Assembly (NCBI RefSeq): GCF_042683165.1
Contig: NZ_JBHUIZ010000003.1
Coordinates: 372,001 to 436,000 of the forward strand
DNA length: 64,000 bases
Direction: 5' to 3'
Source: Tigheibacillus halophilus
Lineage (GTDB): Bacteria; Bacillota; Bacilli; Bacillales; Amphibacillaceae
Made by a program: the position numbers and the translations under genes. Every line of letters starts with the position of its first letter. Position 1 is the first letter of the stretch. The notes below the pieces were generated by a model that was not told the origin of the DNA, ran no database searches, and saw nothing but the letters and a program-made list of their open reading frames with translations. This document shows, piece after piece, positions 50,255-58,207 of this stretch.

Positions 50255-51496
50255 ATGAGCAAAACAATCATTAGGAATGGCCTATTCATTGACGGCAATG
50301 GGGGAGAACCGCAAAAAGACGCCACCGTCGTGGTTGAAGATGAAAAGATAATATACGCCGGTTCAACAGACGGGTATGAGGCAACAGGAAATGAAAAAGT
50401 CATTGATGCGGCAGGCGGAGCGATCTTGCCGGGCTTCATAGACACACATGTCCATATGATGATGGAATATAAATCGGTCGCCGACAGGCTCGCGACCCCA
50501 TTTTCTTTCAACTTTTATCAAGCAGCAGAATATTTAAAGACAACATTGCATGCTGGTATCACTTCGGTCAGAGATGCGCTTGGGACTGACCTTGGTGTGA
50601 AAAAAGCAGTTGAAGAAGGATTGATCGCTGGTCCAAGGTTGCAATTAAGCATCAACGCCTTGACCATTACCGGCGGTCACGGTGATGGTTATACGGTATC
50701 AGGCAACGTTTTGGATTTGCAAGCGCAGGATTATCCGGGAATGCCGAGCGGCAAATGTGATGGTAAGGAGGAAGTCCGCAAAAAAGTCCGTGAGATGCTC
50801 CGTGCGGGTGCGGAAGTCATTAAAGTCCATGCTACCGGCGGGGTGTTGAGTGCGACAGACCATCCAGAATTCACGCAATTTTCGCCTGAGGAGCTGGCAG
50901 TAATCGTGGAAGAGGCTAAGTTCCGCAAAGGGGTTAAAGTGATGGCGCATGCCCAAGGCGCAGAGGGAATCAAAAATGCAGTCAAAGCTGGGATCCATTC
51001 CATAGAACATGGCATTTTTCTTGATGATGAAGCAATTGAATTAATGCTCGAAAATGGTACGTTCTTAGTACCGACCTTATTGGCTCCAGTCGCTGTTTTG
51101 GAAACAGCTAAAGATGTAGGAATGCCTGATACAGCAGTGCAAAAATCCAAAGAAGTGATTGAAGCACACAAGGCAAGCTTCACGAAAGCTTATAAGGCCG
51201 GTGTGAAAATCGCAATGGGAACTGATGCCGGTGTGATGAAGCATGGGACAAATTTGCGGGAGCTTGCCTTGATGACCGAAGGAGGCATGTCACCGATGGA
51301 AGCGATTGTTGCTACGACAAAAACAGCGGCAGCGTGTTTGGGGTGGCAGGACCGCCTAGGCACTATTGAAGAGGGAAAACTGGCTGATATCATTGTAGTG
51401 AAAGGAAATCCTTTAGAAAATATTGAATCGCTTGCGGATAATAACAATATCCAGGTTGTTGTAAAAAATGGAAAAGTAGAGAAAAACATATTGTAA
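50255..51496 (+). CDS. Amidohydrolase-superfamily metal-dependent hydrolase (imidazolonepropionase/prolidase-like)
   Basis: 413 residues. The metallohydrolase set is complete: HxH in GFIDTHVHMMME, the likely carboxylated Lys in AEVIKVHATGGV, His in VMAHAQG, His in SIEHGIFLDD, and Asp in IAMGTDAGV. The N- and C-terminal beta-sandwich motifs (TIIRNGLFIDGNG, GTIEEGKLADIIVVKGNPLE) are present. Relatives hydrolyse Xaa-Pro or other N-acyl amino acid amides. The substrate is unknown here. GAGGGATG precedes the ATG. It lies 102 bases after the transporter. Confidence 0.88.
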   Translation: MSKTIIRNGLFIDGNGGEPQKDATVVVEDEKIIYAGSTDGYEATGNEKVIDAAGGAILPGFIDTHVHMMMEYKSVADRLATPFSFNFYQAAEYLKTTLHAGITSVRDALGTDLGVKKAVEEGLIAGPRLQLSINALTITGGHGDGYTVSGNVLDLQAQDYPGMPSGKCDGKEEVRKKVREMLRAGAEVIKVHATGGVLSATDHPEFTQFSPEELAVIVEEAKFRKGVKVMAHAQGAEGIKNAVKAGIHSIEHGIFLDDEAIELMLENGTFLVPTLLAPVAVLETAKDVGMPDTAVQKSKEVIEAHKASFTKAYKAGVKIAMGTDAGVMKHGTNLRELALMTEGGMSPMEAIVATTKTAAACLGWQDRLGTIEEGKLADIIVVKGNPLENIESLADNNNIQVVVKNGKVEKNIL

Positions 51497-51519
51497 GGCA
51501 GAGCATAACTATACCGTAA

Positions 51520-51566
51520 AACAAAAGATGGTATCATGCCTATCTTGATGATACTATCTTTTTGTT
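51520..51566 (+). terminator. Internal hairpin between the two hydrolase genes
   Basis: CAAAAGATGGTATCAT pairs with ATGATACTATCTTTTTG (one mismatch), followed by TTGC. It is probably an attenuating terminator that lowers expression of the downstream gene. Confidence 0.75.
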
Positions 51567-51666
51567 GCGGTACGAAGGAGAAAGTTGCTGTACCATATTG
51601 CCAGGAACGCCTCTGCGTTATTGGTGCATGAAAGCTTTCAGCAAGGTGCATAAAGGAGGAGAAGAC

Positions 51667-52962
51667 ATGTGGCCGACAGATACATTTTTACAAGATAAAT
51701 TATTAAAAAACTATGACCCGGCTTTCGATAGGGAAGGGCTTTCCGGCAAGCGAGTCGCCAAACGCTTTAATGAATTGGCCAGGATAGGACTGACGGCAGA
51801 AAATGGCTCTAATCGTCCTGGTTACACCTCTGAGGAAAGAGAAGCGAAAAGGCTGGTCTCTGGCTGGATGAGGCAGGCGGGGCTGGCGGTACGTGAGGAT
51901 GGTGCAGGTAATATATTCGGTATACTGGAAGGCAAAAATCCAGACATTCCAGCTATCGTGGCTGGTTCGCATGTGGACAGTGTACCTAATGGCGGTCATT
52001 TTGATGGTACACTTGGGGTCATTGCTGCGATGGAAGTGGCGGAAGCTTGGCTGCAAACTGGATTTGTTCCGGAAAGAAATTATGAAATTGCTGTTTTCTC
52101 AGATGAAGAGGGGGCGCGTTTTAATGGCGGGTTAAACGGCAGTGAAGCTGTCACTGGCAATTATGAGCTTGCTGCAAAGCGCCAGCTCAGGGATTCTCAG
52201 GGATTAAGCTTTCGGGAAGTATTGGAGCAAAACGGGCTGGATGAGGAAAGCTATGTTATGGCAAAACGCGCGCCTGATGATATTTCCTTGTATGTAGAAA
52301 CTCATATAGAGCAAGGAAAACGCTTGGAAAAAGCGGATTTGCCTTGTGGGATTGTCACTGGCATAGCCGGCCCTTGTTGGATTGAATTCACTTTTACAGG
52401 TGAAGCCGGACATGCAGGAAATACACCAATGTCTGATCGAAAAGACGCCCTTGTTGCGGCAAGTACGTTTGTTACAGCTGTGAATAAATTACCCGCAACG
52501 TTCAGCGAAACAGCAGTAGCTACCGTTGGCAAGCAGGAAATTTCTCCAAACGGTGTGAATGTCATCCCGGGTGCAGTAACACTGTATGTAGATATACGTG
52601 ATATCCATTTGGAAGCGCGGGATGCATTAGTGGCAGAAATTAAAGCGGCTGCGGAAGAAATTGCAAAAGATTACGATGTGAAGGTCAGCAGCAAAGAAAC
52701 TCTCCGTGTTGAGCCTGTCCCAATTGCAGAGGAAACACAGCAGTTATTAGCTGATGCCTTGGAGGAACTTGGTATCAAACCGTTCAGGCTGCCTAGCGGT
52801 GCAGGTCACGATGCGATGATTATCGGCGCAATGGTACCGATCGCCATGTTATTCACAAAAAGCAGGGATGGCATCAGTCATAGCCCTGAAGAATGGTCTG
52901 ATTTGAATGATTGTATGCGAACCATTCATGTGATGCAAAGGTTTATTGAAAAAAGCCAGTGA
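51667..52962 (+). CDS. M20-family Zn hydrolase (N-carbamoyl-L-amino acid hydrolase / allantoate amidohydrolase type)
   Basis: 431 residues. Metal ligands are visible in VAGSHVDSVPNGGHFDGTLGVIAAME and VFSDEEGARFNGGLNGSEA. LYVETHIEQGKRLEKADLPCGIVTGIAG, GEAGHAGNTPMSDRKDAL (dimer-interface substrate contacts) and LPSGAGHDAM with a late His are typical of the carbamoylase/AllC group, which cleaves ureido or amide bonds next to a carboxylate. AAAGGAGGAG sets the ATG at 51667. With the transporter and the amidohydrolase it suggests stepwise breakdown of an imported N-substituted amino acid or cyclic amide. Confidence 0.88.
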   Translation: MWPTDTFLQDKLLKNYDPAFDREGLSGKRVAKRFNELARIGLTAENGSNRPGYTSEEREAKRLVSGWMRQAGLAVREDGAGNIFGILEGKNPDIPAIVAGSHVDSVPNGGHFDGTLGVIAAMEVAEAWLQTGFVPERNYEIAVFSDEEGARFNGGLNGSEAVTGNYELAAKRQLRDSQGLSFREVLEQNGLDEESYVMAKRAPDDISLYVETHIEQGKRLEKADLPCGIVTGIAGPCWIEFTFTGEAGHAGNTPMSDRKDALVAASTFVTAVNKLPATFSETAVATVGKQEISPNGVNVIPGAVTLYVDIRDIHLEARDALVAEIKAAAEEIAKDYDVKVSSKETLRVEPVPIAEETQQLLADALEELGIKPFRLPSGAGHDAMIIGAMVPIAMLFTKSRDGISHSPEEWSDLNDCMRTIHVMQRFIEKSQ

Positions 52963-52996
52963 ATTTTCTTTTACAATGAACAGAGAAATATAGATA

Positions 52997-53033
52997 TTCA
53001 TTCAGTGGAGGATGAATGCCTCCACTGAATGAA
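52997..53033. terminator. Perfect hairpin after the hydrolase operon
   Basis: A perfect 15-bp inverted repeat TTCATTCAGTGGAGG/CCTCCACTGAATGAA with a 7-base loop. The T run comes only 10 bases later, so it may be a weak terminator or transcript-end stabiliser. It also lies downstream of the YjcZ gene on the other strand. Confidence 0.6.
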
Positions 53034-53052
53034 GCTTACCCATGTTTTTTCA

Positions 53053-53190
53053 TTAGCACCAGCAAGCACCAACGATAATCAACAGGATGAATAACACCAC
53101 GATTAATGCAAAGCCTCTGCCGCCGCCACCGCAGCTAACCGGTTGTGCGTAGTTTTGGCATCCGCATCCATATCCCATTCCGAAGCCCAT
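53053..53190 (-). CDS. YjcZ-family tiny sporulation membrane protein (45 aa)
   Basis: 45 residues. A Gly/Cys-rich N-terminus (MGFGMGYGCGCQNYAQPVSCGGGG) is followed by the family's single transmembrane signature GFALIVVLFILLIIVGACWC. Members are expressed in sporulating Bacillaceae, with unknown function. AAAGGGGGG lies 6 bases before the ATG. A longer open frame upstream (to 53478) lacks a ribosome site and is not coding-like. Two relatives lie within 1.6 kb. Confidence 0.9.
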   Translation of the reverse strand: MGFGMGYGCGCQNYAQPVSCGGGGRGFALIVVLFILLIIVGACWC

Positions 53191-53687
53191 AATTATCCCC
53201 CCTTTCAAAGCTGAGAATACATTTGTATGCATGTGTGATAACAGTGAATGATGTTTGGCGTACTGAGCAGTTCTCATAAGATGCATCATCATCACTATCA
53301 TATTTTCATAGACAGGCATGTGTGAATCCGACTGATTGGCAATACAAGAACCCGCAGACAATGCATGTGACGAAGAACCTAGAGTGAGCGTCAATGGGCA
53401 GGGCAGCTGGCACCACAGCCTGAACCCAGCTATTGCATGAAAATGATTATGATTCACATCTTGGGTCTTCGTATACAATTAATATATGTGCCCCAGACAG
53501 ATGTGACTGGGGCATCTGTCACGATTTGCAAAAAATGCGGAGAATAGGCAATGGAAAAAAGAAGGAGATTCCGCAATGATACAACGGTCTTAGCAGTATC
53601 CGCTAAACACCTGGTCCGTTTATCCCTTACGCCTTTCATTGAACCATCATAAACTGTCGTAAGCTCATAAATAATGGGGGTGGAAGG
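53191..53687. other. Intergenic region with hairpin and Fur-like site
   Basis: 497 bases without a convincing gene. It holds TGAAAATGATTATGA (53438-53452), a 7-1-7 Fur-box match with two mismatches. It also holds an 8-bp hairpin TGCCCCAG/CTGGGGCA (53489-53514). No clear promoter links either to a neighbour. Confidence 0.4.
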
Positions 53688-53930
53688 ATGTCAGCTGAGC
53701 ATTATTATGGACTTTGCAATCGATATAGAGGCAAAGCGGTAGAAATCAGGACACGGGATGGCAGGGTTCATCGCGGGATTATCCAGCACGTTGACCGAAG
53801 AATGGTTTATTTGCGCCCGTTAGGGAATACTCGCGGTTATAATTACGGTTGGGGCTGGGGTGGTTTTGGCTGGGGGGTTGCCCTTGGTGCAATAGGCACA
53901 TTGGCCGTACTGCCTTGGCTTTTCTGGTAA
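53688..53930 (+). CDS. Small conserved protein with basic N-terminus and Gly/Trp-rich hydrophobic tail
   Basis: 80 residues. The first half, CNRYRGKAVEIRTRDGRVHRGIIQHVDRRMVYLRPLG, looks like a small beta-barrel of the Sm-like kind, with the alternating pattern of strands. A Gly/Tyr/Trp-rich hinge (GYNYGWGWGGFGWG) and a hydrophobic end (ALGAIGTLAVLPWLFW) follow. Such proteins are found in many Bacillaceae without known function. GGTGGAAGG is close to the ATG. A strong terminator follows directly. Confidence 0.75.
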   Translation: MSAEHYYGLCNRYRGKAVEIRTRDGRVHRGIIQHVDRRMVYLRPLGNTRGYNYGWGWGGFGWGVALGAIGTLAVLPWLFW

Positions 53931-53937
53931 TTCGATG

Positions 53938-53972
53938 AAAGCAGATAGATATTATATCTATCTGCTTTTTTG
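53938..53972 (+). terminator. Terminator
   Basis: AAAGCAGATAGAT pairs with ATCTATCTGCTTT, with continued T run (TTTTTT). Confidence 0.92.
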
Positions 53973-53977
53973 CATAT

Positions 53978-54226
53978 GTGTTAGGGATAAATGAGGCCTT
54001 TTCAAATATCACAGTGGATGAATATATAGCGAATTACAACAGGGAAGGCTTGTCCCAAAAACAAAGGGTCAGTCTCTCACTGCTGCCATCTGCTTATTGC
54101 ATAGAAACAGATGATGACAGCCTGATGAGGGAACAGACCCTGGTGAAACATGACCCCTTAAGCAAAGGGGACCTGGAAAAGTTGTCAAAATTTCTCCAGG
54201 TTCTCATGCTTCTCTTATTGGCTTAG
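53978..54226 (+). CDS. Doubtful 82-codon frame, possible gene remnant
   Basis: From a GTG with no ribosome site, directly after a terminator, the frame reads plausibly coding sequence: VDEYIANYNREGLSQKQRVSLSLLPSAYCIETDDDSLMREQTLVKHDPLSKGDLEKLSKFLQVLMLLLLA. It is acidic with a helical C-terminus, and I do not recognise it. It ends 4 bases inside the convergent YjcZ gene. The lack of promoter and start signals suggests a 5'-truncated remnant or a chance frame. Confidence 0.3.
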   Translation: MLGINEAFSNITVDEYIANYNREGLSQKQRVSLSLLPSAYCIETDDDSLMREQTLVKHDPLSKGDLEKLSKFLQVLMLLLLA

Positions 54227-54369
54227 CACCATGCAGCGCCAACGATGATCAAAAGAATGAACAATACGACAATCAGCGCGAACCCTCTGCCAGCGCCACC
54301 GCCGCCATAGTAGGCAGGCTGTTGGTATCCACCGCCGCAGCCGCAGCCGCCAAATCCTCCGAAGCCCAT
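54223..54369 (-). CDS. YjcZ-family tiny sporulation membrane protein (48 aa)
   Basis: 48 residues: Gly/Cys/Tyr-rich start (MGFGGFGGCGCGGGYQQPAYYGGGG), then the membrane span RGFALIVVLFILLIIVGAAWC, nearly identical to the copy at 53053. AAAGGGGG precedes the ATG by 7 bases; the frame extends further upstream without support. The near-identity of the spans points to local duplication. Confidence 0.9.
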   Translation of the reverse strand: MGFGGFGGCGCGGGYQQPAYYGGGGAGRGFALIVVLFILLIIVGAAWC

Positions 54370-54550
54370 ATATAATCCCCCTTTCAATGGTTTCTGTTTA
54401 GCATACGTAGGAAGCATCAAGAGTGTTAAGCGAAAACGGTCCAGTTAAAGCGAACGTGATCATCTCTTGTTTGCTCTGAATGCAACATCACGATGTGGTT
54501 CAGCTTTTTACATGATACATTGTGAGGCACTTTTTCTACAGTTGTTTAGA

Positions 54551-54655
54551 TTACCAGCCTACATATGCGCTCCCGACAATAATCAAAAGAATAAAAAGCA
54601 CGACAATAAGGGCAAAGCCACCGCCGTAGCCTGCACCTCCAACACCTTCACTCAT
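54551..54655 (-). CDS. YjcZ-family tiny membrane protein (34 aa)
   Basis: A 34-residue product: MSEGVGGAGYGGGFALIVVL... then FILLIIVGSAYVGW. The hydrophobic signature FALIVVLFILLIIVG is the same as in the two neighbouring copies, but the Cys-rich N-terminus is missing. A textbook ribosome site, GGAGGTGATC, lies just upstream of the ATG. It is short enough to be missed by ordinary gene finders. Confidence 0.87.
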   Translation of the reverse strand: MSEGVGGAGYGGGFALIVVLFILLIIVGSAYVGW

Positions 54656-54871
54656 CCAAGATCACCTCCAGCTCCTTTTGTCATTATCATATGTGAGTGT
54701 CTCCACTTTGACAGGGATAAATATCACGTTTTTTGGATTTTCAAAGTGGGACTATATCTGGCTGGAAAATTCGTGTTCATAAAAGCAGAATGGAATACCG
54801 CAGGAGTTGAATTTGTATATGGCCAATTATCGTGGCATAGACGATAAGCTGCTGCAAAGCGGTATAAAGCA

Positions 54872-55648
54872 TCAGCCCCCTGCAAGTTGATAGGAAGGGG
54901 TATGCAGCAATTCTTTGGAAGAGCTCTTATGTTTCTGGATATATTTTTCCACGAGGAAATATCCGACACAATAACCGAGCATTTTGGGGTAAAGACCTGT
55001 GCCAAACAGCAGATCAAAGTGCTTATGCCGAAATTTGGGCAAGTCCTTGTTCGGTTTGACCCACTTTTTCCAAAAGCCATCCAATTGTTTCGAAGAATAA
55101 TAGGATGTCCAACCCGCCAAGTGTGCTTTTCCGACTTGTTCGCTGACAGCATGTTCAGCCAGCCCCTCCATGATGATGGAATCGATCAGGCGGTTATTCG
55201 CTTCGTTTTTTGAAAAAAGTTTCATCCTACAGACATGATTGTATTCATGAGTAAACAATGCCTGTATATCCTCTTTCTCATTATAATCTGAGACGAACAG
55301 AAAAATTTTATCAGGAAACGTAATTCCGGCTTTTCCATGAAAGTCCCGTTGAATCATACGATTTTGCGGGTCCGCGGGAAAAATGAAGATGGGGACATCA
55401 GGACCTTCCCAAAGTTTCTGCAAATGTTTCCTCTGCTCATCGACTATTTTCCAAACATGTTGGTGATGCATTTTGTCTACCATATCTTTATTTTCGCTAG
55501 CAGGCCTGTGGTACATGCCATTACTGGTTAGATAATAATGAATATCCTGCGGTGAACTATCTTGGAAATATGGTTTCAACCGTTTGCAAAGACTGATAGG
55601 ATCATCGTAACTGTCCAGCAGCCATTCATCTGTTTGCATGATGCCCAT
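54872..55648 (-). CDS. yjaZ: YjaZ-like predicted Zn-dependent protease (DUF2268)
   Basis: 258 residues, as in B. subtilis YjaZ. The metallopeptidase motif HEYNHVCR (HExxH) lies near residue 135, and MEGLAEHAV about 25 residues later supplies the glutamate ligand. It has no signal peptide, so it is cytosolic. C-terminal FGTGLYPKMLGYCVGYFLVEKYIQKH is conserved in the family. The substrate is unknown. GAGAGGAA precedes the ATG. The gene stands alone. Confidence 0.85.
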   Translation of the reverse strand: MGIMQTDEWLLDSYDDPISLCKRLKPYFQDSSPQDIHYYLTSNGMYHRPASENKDMVDKMHHQHVWKIVDEQRKHLQKLWEGPDVPIFIFPADPQNRMIQRDFHGKAGITFPDKIFLFVSDYNEKEDIQALFTHEYNHVCRMKLFSKNEANNRLIDSIIMEGLAEHAVSEQVGKAHLAGWTSYYSSKQLDGFWKKWVKPNKDLPKFRHKHFDLLFGTGLYPKMLGYCVGYFLVEKYIQKHKSSSKELLHTPSYQLAGG

Positions 55649-55885
55649 AGTTATTCCTCTCTTTCTATTCGATGCAGTTAGCAGCCAATATCAAAAATAC
55701 TTCAACTGATAACGCGTCGTCATTGCTACACCATATGATGAAGGAAAAAGAAACGATACCAGATGGAAAGCTGAAATAATACGTTTTTGCATAAATTTCT
55801 GCTGCTAATATAGGGGAATGGCCTTCTCGTTTTAAAACCCTTCGAATAAGCTGTGTTATGAAAGTTATGGAAAGGAGGATTTCGC

Positions 55886-56200
55886 ATGCAATTATTCAAT
55901 AAGCCTCCACGCCAAATGCCCCGTGCAATGCCACCTGGGCCAGGATTCAGAAGGCCTGCGGCTCCACAGAACCCGTTTTTCGGGAGGCCTCAAAGGTATA
56001 TGCAAAATCGGCAGGCTCCACAGGGGCAGCAAAGGCTTCAATCAATGGGACAGAAGGCGAATGGTCTGATGTCGTCATTCATGACTGAGGATGGAAATAT
56101 GGACTTCGGTAAAATATCGCAAACAGTTTCCCAAGTGCACGGTATTTATGGGCAGGTCAAACCGATGATCAGTCCATTGATTTCCCGCTTTATAAAATAG
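55886..56200 (+). CDS. YppG/YqfQ-type protein with Pro/Gln-rich N-terminus
   Basis: 104 residues. The N-terminal ~55 are Pro-, Arg- and Gln-rich (RQMPRAMPPGPGFRRPAAPQNPFFGRPQ) and probably unstructured. The C-terminal part, FMTEDGNMDFGKISQTVSQVHGIYGQVKPMISPLISRF, matches the repeating amphipathic helix of YppG-like Bacillus proteins. Function is unknown; relatives are often spore-associated. AAAGGAGG precedes the ATG. Confidence 0.75.
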   Translation: MQLFNKPPRQMPRAMPPGPGFRRPAAPQNPFFGRPQRYMQNRQAPQGQQRLQSMGQKANGLMSSFMTEDGNMDFGKISQTVSQVHGIYGQVKPMISPLISRFIK

Positions 56201-56287
56201 AGATTGCCCATTATTTTATGTAACAAGGCTCCCCCGTGTTTCATATGGTGAAAAATAAAATCATTTTTTACAGAGAGCGGGAATAAA

Positions 56288-56998
56288 ATGGAACAAACCT
56301 ATTTAGATTGCTTGGCCAAATTAGGTGTGGGTGGAGCACATCCCGGCGGTTTGCAGCTTAGCAGGCAGCTTTTGTCGAAAGAGGATATTCATGCAGATAT
56401 GTCTATTTTGGATGTCGGCTGCGGGACTGGGCAGACAGTATCCTATATTGCACAACATTATCCATGTCGTGTAATCGCAATGGACAACGATGAACGAATG
56501 GTAAAAAAATGCAAACAACGGATTGCAGAGAATGGCTTGTCTATTGATATCACTCAGAATAATGCAGAAAACTTGCCACTTTCGGATAACACCATAGATA
56601 TTATCCTGGCAGAATCCATCATTGCTTTTACCGATGCTGAACAGACAATTAAGGAATTCAGAAGGGTTTTAAAGCCGGGTGGCCGTATGCTTGCCATTGA
56701 GGTCTCCAAGCTTGGATTACTGCAGCCGGAAGAAGAAAAGATGATTTGTGATTTTTATGGATTTACCAGCCTGCGGACCTCATATGAATGGCACAGCCTT
56801 CTTACAGCGGGAGGATTTTCGGAAATAGATATGCGGGAGTCGAGTATAGCATTCATACAATTAGATCCGGAAGACGCACCGGACTTTCGGATAGATAATG
56901 ATATTGAAACAGAATGCTTTGATATGTTGGGCGAACATGAACACTTGACGAAGGCTTACCAGGATGAGTTATCATACCAAGTCTTCCGCTGTAAGTGA
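56288..56998 (+). CDS. Class I SAM-dependent methyltransferase
   Basis: 236 residues. Motif I is SILDVGCGTGQTVSYIA, the acidic ribose-binding residue is in VIAMDNDERMVKKC, and later motifs are NAENLPLSDNTIDIILAES and RRVLKPGGRMLAIEVS. The UbiE/ArsM-like sequence suggests a small-molecule substrate, not identifiable. There is no strong ribosome site (GAGCGGGAA). A 73-base gap separates it from the acetyltransferase, with which it may share a transcript. Confidence 0.88.
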   Translation: MEQTYLDCLAKLGVGGAHPGGLQLSRQLLSKEDIHADMSILDVGCGTGQTVSYIAQHYPCRVIAMDNDERMVKKCKQRIAENGLSIDITQNNAENLPLSDNTIDIILAESIIAFTDAEQTIKEFRRVLKPGGRMLAIEVSKLGLLQPEEEKMICDFYGFTSLRTSYEWHSLLTAGGFSEIDMRESSIAFIQLDPEDAPDFRIDNDIETECFDMLGEHEHLTKAYQDELSYQVFRCK

Positions 56999-57071
56999 AT
57001 TACCAATTCATAGCGCTAATACGATAAATGACGGTATATTAAACGAAGAAATGACAGGAGCTGTTGTATAA

Positions 57072-57515
57072 ATGGAGATTCGCAGAGCTACATTTAAAGA
57101 AGTGCAAAAAATACGCAAGCATGCCCTTTCTGTTTTGAAGGAATCAACCATGGACAGGGTAAGGCCATCGATTGAAAAAGCACGTCATATGACATCAGCT
57201 TCTCTGGATGGAAGTTCGTATTATCTGGTTTATGTGGAGGAAAGCGAAATCAAGGGGTGGGCCGCAATAGGAGCGACTTTTGATTTTTATACAGATAAGA
57301 TGGTTGGTATCATTACGGAGTTATATGTATTCCCGGAAGAGCGAAGGAAGGGGATTGCGAAGAAATTATGCAGACAATCATGCAACCATCTACAAAACAA
57401 AGGATTCCAAAAAGTACAATTAAATGTGTTCGCAGGGAACGATGCCATAAAATTGTATGAAAAACTCGGTTTTTATGAAGTATCACGCCTGCTGGAAAAA
57501 AAACTGCATGACTAA
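57072..57515 (+). CDS. GNAT family acetyltransferase
   Basis: 147 residues. The acetyl-CoA-binding motif is in ITELYVFPEERRKGIAKKLCRQSCNHLQNKG (an RxxGIA variant of Q/RxxGxG/A), followed by VQLNVFAGNDAIKLYEKLGFYEV. The substrate is unknown. GGAG lies 13 bases before the ATG, a weak start signal; no better start is visible. It converges with the Hsp20 gene. Confidence 0.85.
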   Translation: MEIRRATFKEVQKIRKHALSVLKESTMDRVRPSIEKARHMTSASLDGSSYYLVYVEESEIKGWAAIGATFDFYTDKMVGIITELYVFPEERRKGIAKKLCRQSCNHLQNKGFQKVQLNVFAGNDAIKLYEKLGFYEVSRLLEKKLHD

Positions 57516-57619
57516 ACAAGACTGGCAGCAGCGTTGTCAGTCTTGTTGTCGATAAAAAGGCATGGAATTTTTTTCTGTGCGCAGCAACGAAATTATTCAT
57601 AAAGAGATAGAGGAATACA

Positions 57620-58063
57620 TTAGACATCGATGTCAATAAAACGGCGATTAGCGTTTTGTTTTGGAATAACAATCTTCAACAGACCATTTTTGAAAGATGC
57701 AGTTGTTTCATCTTCAGGGATATCAAATGGAAGGGTTACTGTCCTTTCCATTTTTTGCTGGGATTTTTTTAGAAAATCGCCATTATTATTGAATATCTTA
57801 TTCACATTGTCTACTGTGATTCTTAATTGATTGCCGAAAATTTCAATAGCAATCTGATTGCGGTTATAACCCGGAAGTTCGGATTCGATGATGAAACTGT
57901 CATGAGTTTCCCTTGTTTGCAGCTGAAATGGCCTGAAGTGGAACACGTCATTCATCTGTCTGAAGGACTGATTAAAAAATGTATCCATATGCGAGATGAA
58001 ATCACGAAACGGGGACATATCAATATCAAATTTTTTCGATGGATCATTGTTGTTCTCAGTCAT
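57620..58063 (-). CDS. Hsp20/alpha-crystallin family small heat shock protein
   Basis: 147 residues. The alpha-crystallin domain runs from about residue 50 to 147, with ETHDSFIIESELPGYNRNQIAIEIFGNQLRITV, ERTVTLPFDIPEDETTASFKNGLLKIVIPK, i.e. the A-x-x-x-n-G-x-L signature as SFKNGLLKIVIPK. The N-terminal arm is Phe/Asp-rich. It is an ATP-independent holdase, possibly spore-related as for CotM-like relatives. There is no I-x-I C-terminal tail beyond IDIDV. TAGGAGTG precedes the ATG. Confidence 0.9.
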   Translation of the reverse strand: MTENNNDPSKKFDIDMSPFRDFISHMDTFFNQSFRQMNDVFHFRPFQLQTRETHDSFIIESELPGYNRNQIAIEIFGNQLRITVDNVNKIFNNNGDFLKKSQQKMERTVTLPFDIPEDETTASFKNGLLKIVIPKQNANRRFIDIDV

Positions 58064-58207
58064 TAGATATCACTCCTATTTATCGTGGATGTAAACAAAG
58101 CTCGGATTCATCATTAAGATATGCAAGTGAGCAAAAAAAGTCCGGGCGGATGTTTATGTTATAATGTCAACAACACAGACAGCCCATGAGGGAAGGGGAT
58201 TGAAGAA

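Noticed and set aside
53191..53478. Extended version of the 45-residue YjcZ protein (141 codons)
   Set aside because: The upstream part lacks a ribosome site and protein character, whereas AAAGGGGGG directly precedes the short start.
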